A DNA stretch of 64,000 nt. It comes from Mucilaginibacter inviolabilis (GTDB lineage Bacteria > Bacteroidota > Bacteroidia > Sphingobacteriales > Sphingobacteriaceae). The notes beneath the pieces were generated by a model. It searched no databases. It was not told where the DNA came from and saw nothing but the letters and a program-made list of their open reading frames with translations. Within the stretch, counting starts at the first letter, position 1. Every line of letters starts with the position of its first letter. The stretch covers positions 1 through 64,000 of the forward strand of contig NZ_JAANAT010000004.1 of NCBI RefSeq assembly GCF_011089895.1, written 5' to 3'. Shown here piece after piece: positions 61,658 to 64,000 of the stretch. The position numbers and the translations under genes were made by a program.

Positions 61658-62230
61658 ATGTTCAGAAAAATCATCTTTATTATATTTATACTTATAGCCG
61701 GTAGAACCGCCTACGCGCAAACAGCTGATGAGGTATATGACCGATATGTTGATTTTAACGAAGCGTTTCTAAATGCCAACATGGAAAAAGCCATGACTCT
61801 TGGCGAACAAATACTGCCTGATACCGCTAAACTAAAACCAGGTATTCGTACCAGCTTTTATAATTTTATGGCCCAGGTTTATGAAGGTGATCTGCAAAGC
61901 GGGAATGCCATTATATATTACAACAGGGTAGTGGCTGCACAACCCAATTTCTACGTAGCTCATCGGGCATTGGGGTATTTGTATATCAAGGATATCTCGG
62001 GAAAGCCCGCAAATGAAGTAGTTGTAGATGCTGTGTATATCAGTAAGGTAAAAAAGGCCCTGCCGCATCTGGAAAAGGCCCAGGCCTGCGACCCGGATGA
62101 TGAAACCCTTAATCTGATCAAGCTGCTTTACCGCAATATAAAAGATCAGCATGGGATAGAGACTTTACCTGCTCGACTCAATGAATTAAAAAAGAATTGT
62201 GAGGATATTCTGAGCCCCCCGACCCAGTGA
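61658..62230 (+). CDS. Exported TPR-like protein
   Basis: 190 residues. Signal peptide MFRKIIFIIFILIAGRTAYA with QT after. The rest is helical, in two tetratricopeptide-like units (FNEAFLNANMEKAMTLGEQ, AIIYYNRVVAAQPNFYVAHR, KALPHLEKAQACDPDDETLN). Probably a periplasmic scaffold or interaction protein. The Ada operon ends 57 bases upstream and the esterase gene converges from the right. Confidence 0.8.
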   Translation: MFRKIIFIIFILIAGRTAYAQTADEVYDRYVDFNEAFLNANMEKAMTLGEQILPDTAKLKPGIRTSFYNFMAQVYEGDLQSGNAIIYYNRVVAAQPNFYVAHRALGYLYIKDISGKPANEVVVDAVYISKVKKALPHLEKAQACDPDDETLNLIKLLYRNIKDQHGIETLPARLNELKKNCEDILSPPTQ

Positions 62231-62269
62231 TTTCGAAATTCGGATGTTCGATTTGGGATTTATTAATCC

Positions 62270-62290
62270 AAAAAACTTCTCCTTCAGGAG
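62270..62290 (-). terminator. Terminator of the first esterase gene (recurrent AGCCC type)
   Basis: CTCCT/AGGAG stem, followed on the minus strand by AAGTTTTTT. The loop is only two bases as drawn. Confidence 0.5.
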
Positions 62291-62296
62291 CTGGGC

Positions 62297-63184
62297 TTAT
62301 TTTTGCCTGAAACTATCACCTATAAATTCCAATGCGTCGGTAATTCCGGTGCGCCAATAAGTCCAGTTGTGACCGCCATCCCGTATCCTGAACTCATGTG
62401 GAACTTTTTTTTCCATCAGGGCAATGTGCAGTAAGGAATTGCCTTTGCTTAATGGGTCGTCATCGCCGCAATCAATCCAATAACGCACCGTATTCAATTC
62501 TTCGGTGGTTTTGCCCTGTATCAGGCCGAGTACCGAGTAGTTTTGCCAGGTAGCATTTAATCGTTCGCGTCCTTTCAGGTCGGGACCGATCACTTTGCTG
62601 TACACTTCGGCCCAGCGTGCATCCGGAATAGCCATCAGGTCCTCATCACTGCGTACAGCCGCGCTCAGAGCAGCCGCTGCCGAAAACATTTCAGGATGTT
62701 TGATGCTATATACCAATGTGCCAAAGCCACCCATGGATAGTCCGGCTACACCTCTATATTTTTTTTCGGCTTTGATATGATACTCTCGTTCGATATCAGG
62801 GATAAATTCCTTAAAAAAGAAATCCTCGTAGTTTTGTTTCCCGTCGTATGAATTGATATAATAAGTGGTCTGAGCATCGGGCATCACAATGATCATAGGC
62901 GGGATCTTGCCTTCGGCGATAGCCTTATCAGCATAATGGTTTATCTCACCAAACTGCAGCCAGCCGGTTTGATCGTCGCCGTAACCATGTAACAGATACA
63001 CCACCGGATATGTCCGGTTTGATGTTTCATAATCGGGAGGCAAATAAATAGCATATTTTACGTTATGCTTTAAAATGTCGCTTTTAATGTTTTGCTCGTC
63101 TATCACTTTACCTATATGCTGGGCAAATGCAGTGCCAGTGCTTAAAAGTAATAAAAGCAAGGAGAGCTTAAGGTATATTTTCAT
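62297..63184 (-). CDS. Secreted esterase D-type alpha/beta hydrolase
   Basis: 295 residues with a signal peptide (MKIYLKLSLLLLLLSTGTAF, cleavage AQ). YPVVYLLHGYGDDQTGWLQF, nucleophile Ser in YRGVAGLSMGGFGTLVY, Asp in WIDCGDDDPLSKGNS and His in RDGGHNWTYWRTGITD make the catalytic triad. Esterase/feruloyl-esterase-like, acting in the periplasm on unknown esters. The next gene downstream on the right edge is a close paralogue. Confidence 0.9.
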   Translation of the reverse strand: MKIYLKLSLLLLLLSTGTAFAQHIGKVIDEQNIKSDILKHNVKYAIYLPPDYETSNRTYPVVYLLHGYGDDQTGWLQFGEINHYADKAIAEGKIPPMIIVMPDAQTTYYINSYDGKQNYEDFFFKEFIPDIEREYHIKAEKKYRGVAGLSMGGFGTLVYSIKHPEMFSAAAALSAAVRSDEDLMAIPDARWAEVYSKVIGPDLKGRERLNATWQNYSVLGLIQGKTTEELNTVRYWIDCGDDDPLSKGNSLLHIALMEKKVPHEFRIRDGGHNWTYWRTGITDALEFIGDSFRQK

Positions 63185-63203
63185 AGATTTTTAGTAGATA
63201 AGG

Positions 63204-63221
63204 AGTATCAAGTATCAAGAC
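63204..63221. repeat. GTATCAA heptamer repeat, short
   Basis: AGTATCAAGTATCAAGAC: two and a half units, between the tandem esterase genes. Confidence 0.6.
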
Positions 63222-63269
63222 ATTTTCTCATTTGGATATATACCTGGTCATTTTGCTTATCCGCACATC

Positions 63270-63298
63270 AAAAAACTCCCCTCCAGGTGGCTGGGGGC
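63270..63298 (-). terminator. Terminator of the second esterase gene (recurrent AGCCCCC type)
   Basis: On the minus strand AGCCCCCAGCCACCTGGAGG then GGAGTTTTTTG, stem CCCC/GGGG with an inner CCAG/CTGG pairing and a T-run. Confidence 0.7.
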
Positions 63299-63299
63299 T

Positions 63300-64000
63300 C
63301 TATTTCTGCCTGAAACTATCGCCTATAAATGCCAGCGCATCGGTAATACCCGTACGCCAGTAGGTCCAGGTGTGAGCGCCATCGCGTACTCTAAATTCAT
63401 GTGGTACTTTTTTCTCCGTCAGCGCTATATGCAGCAGGCAATTACCTTTGGTTAAAAAGTCATCATCGCCACAATCAATCCAATAACGTACGCCGCTCAA
63501 TTGTTCTGTGGATTTATCCTGTACCATGCTCAAAACAGAATTAGCCTGCCAGGCCTTGTTCAGGCGGTCTTTACCCTTGAGCCCGCGACCATATAACTGT
63601 GCAAATACCCTATCCCAGTTTTCATCGGGCATGCCCGTCATCTGATCGTCTGGAAATACCGCAGCGCTCAAGGCCGCTCCTGCCGCAAACAGTTGCGGGT
63701 ATTTGATAGTATAAATCAATGTTCCATAACCACCCATAGATAAACCCGCTACGCCGCGATATTTTTTATCGGCTTTAATACGGTAAACCTTTTCAATCTG
63801 CGGCATAAATTCCTTAATGAAAAAATCCTCATATTTCTCTTTTCCATCATAGGAATTAATATACCAGCTCGAATCGGCATTGGGCATTACAATAACCATT
63901 GGTGGAATAGTGCCTTCGGCGATGGCTTTATCGGCATAGCGGTTTATCTCGCCAAACTGCAGCCAGCCGGTATTATCATCAGTATAACCATGCAGTAAAT
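63300..64000 (-). CDS. Esterase D-type alpha/beta hydrolase, paralogue, 5' end outside window
   Basis: The frame is open to the right edge, so the first ~60 residues are missing; a methionine at 63899 is internal. TDDNTGWLQFGEINRYADKA aligns with the neighbour's DDQTGWLQFGEINHYADKA. The nucleophile Ser is in YRGVAGLSMGGYGTLIY, and WIDCGDDDFLTKGN and RDGAHTWTYWRTGITD follow. It is a clear tandem duplicate of the gene at 62297; loop differences (DDQMTGMPDENWDRVFAQLY for DEDLMAIPDARWAEVYSKVI) suggest diverged specificity. Confidence 0.9.
   Translation of the reverse strand, partial: LLHGYTDDNTGWLQFGEINRYADKAIAEGTIPPMVIVMPNADSSWYINSYDGKEKYEDFFIKEFMPQIEKVYRIKADKKYRGVAGLSMGGYGTLIYTIKYPQLFAAGAALSAAVFPDDQMTGMPDENWDRVFAQLYGRGLKGKDRLNKAWQANSVLSMVQDKSTEQLSGVRYWIDCGDDDFLTKGNCLLHIALTEKKVPHEFRVRDGAHTWTYWRTGITDALAFIGDSFRQK

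Overview
The window looks like the chromosome of a Bacteroidota bacterium, most likely Sphingobacteriaceae (Mucilaginibacter/Pedobacter-like). Reasons: moderate-to-low G+C; TAnnTTTG-type -7 promoter elements in front of many genes instead of E. coli-type boxes; few Shine-Dalgarno sequences; an eukaryote-type NADP isocitrate dehydrogenase; a LytS/LytTR pair; homogentisate-pathway genes; and intergenic regions filled with dispersed palindromic repeats. The genus is an inference from gene content, not a measured match.

Layout. 1-3.7 kb is an accessory region: the 3' end of an RHS polymorphic toxin whose tip carries an HExxH zinc-protease signature, an exported candidate immunity protein, a deleted RAYT (REP-associated tyrosine transposase) pseudogene between REP-like hairpins, an orphan membrane protein, and tRNA-Phe(GAA). 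3.9-8.6 kb holds a membrane Fe-S/CCG Fe-S protein pair with a DUF2750 gene between them, followed by conserved small genes. 8.8-16.5 kb is housekeeping: mtgA, the rpsF-rpsR-rplI operon with a clear promoter, dnaX flanked by very acidic small proteins, a beta-barrel protein, and icd. 16.6-21.2 kb has manA, a histidine kinase/receiver pair, an AlkD-like protein and a YciI-like protein. 21.2-22.6 kb is an AT-rich P-loop ATPase that looks acquired. 22.7-27.6 kb is the tyrosine/homogentisate degradation cluster (hppD and hmgA divergent from a fumarylacetoacetase-family gene and a flavin reductase). 27.7-33.2 kb has an L,D-transpeptidase, two LiaF-like envelope proteins, a DUF4288 protein and a LytS/LytTR two-component system. 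33.7-35.8 kb encodes the agmatine-to-putrescine pair aguA/aguB. 36-45.7 kb has a flippase-like protein, a long phenylalanine hydroxylase (feeding the tyrosine cluster), an SDR, guaA with a periplasmic-binding-like lipoprotein and an RsmB-like rRNA methylase, and an ArsR-SRPBCC unit. 45.7-59 kb is membrane transport and envelope: MarC, two APC permeases, membrane pyrophosphatase, PBP4-type dacB, OsmC, an OYE-family enzyme and a CPA-type antiporter. 59-64 kb has a GNAT, a split Ada alkylation-response operon, a TPR-like protein and two tandem esterases, the second cut by the window edge.

The genes do not form one system. They group into small modules: aromatic amino acid catabolism (phhA, hppD, hmgA, FAH), polyamine synthesis (aguA, aguB), envelope maintenance (mtgA, L,D-transpeptidase, dacB, LiaF-like, LytS/LytTR) and alkylation repair (AlkD-like, Ada C-terminal part, 2OG oxygenase, Ada Zn domain). 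The most unusual layer is the intergenic DNA. At least four dispersed repeat families (GTCATTGCGAG, GTCATNCTGA, heptameric GTATCAA, and GTTTACATGTAAAC) recur across the window, mostly as inverted pairs able to form long hairpins, and two perfect 30-bp inverted copies bracket the SDR gene.
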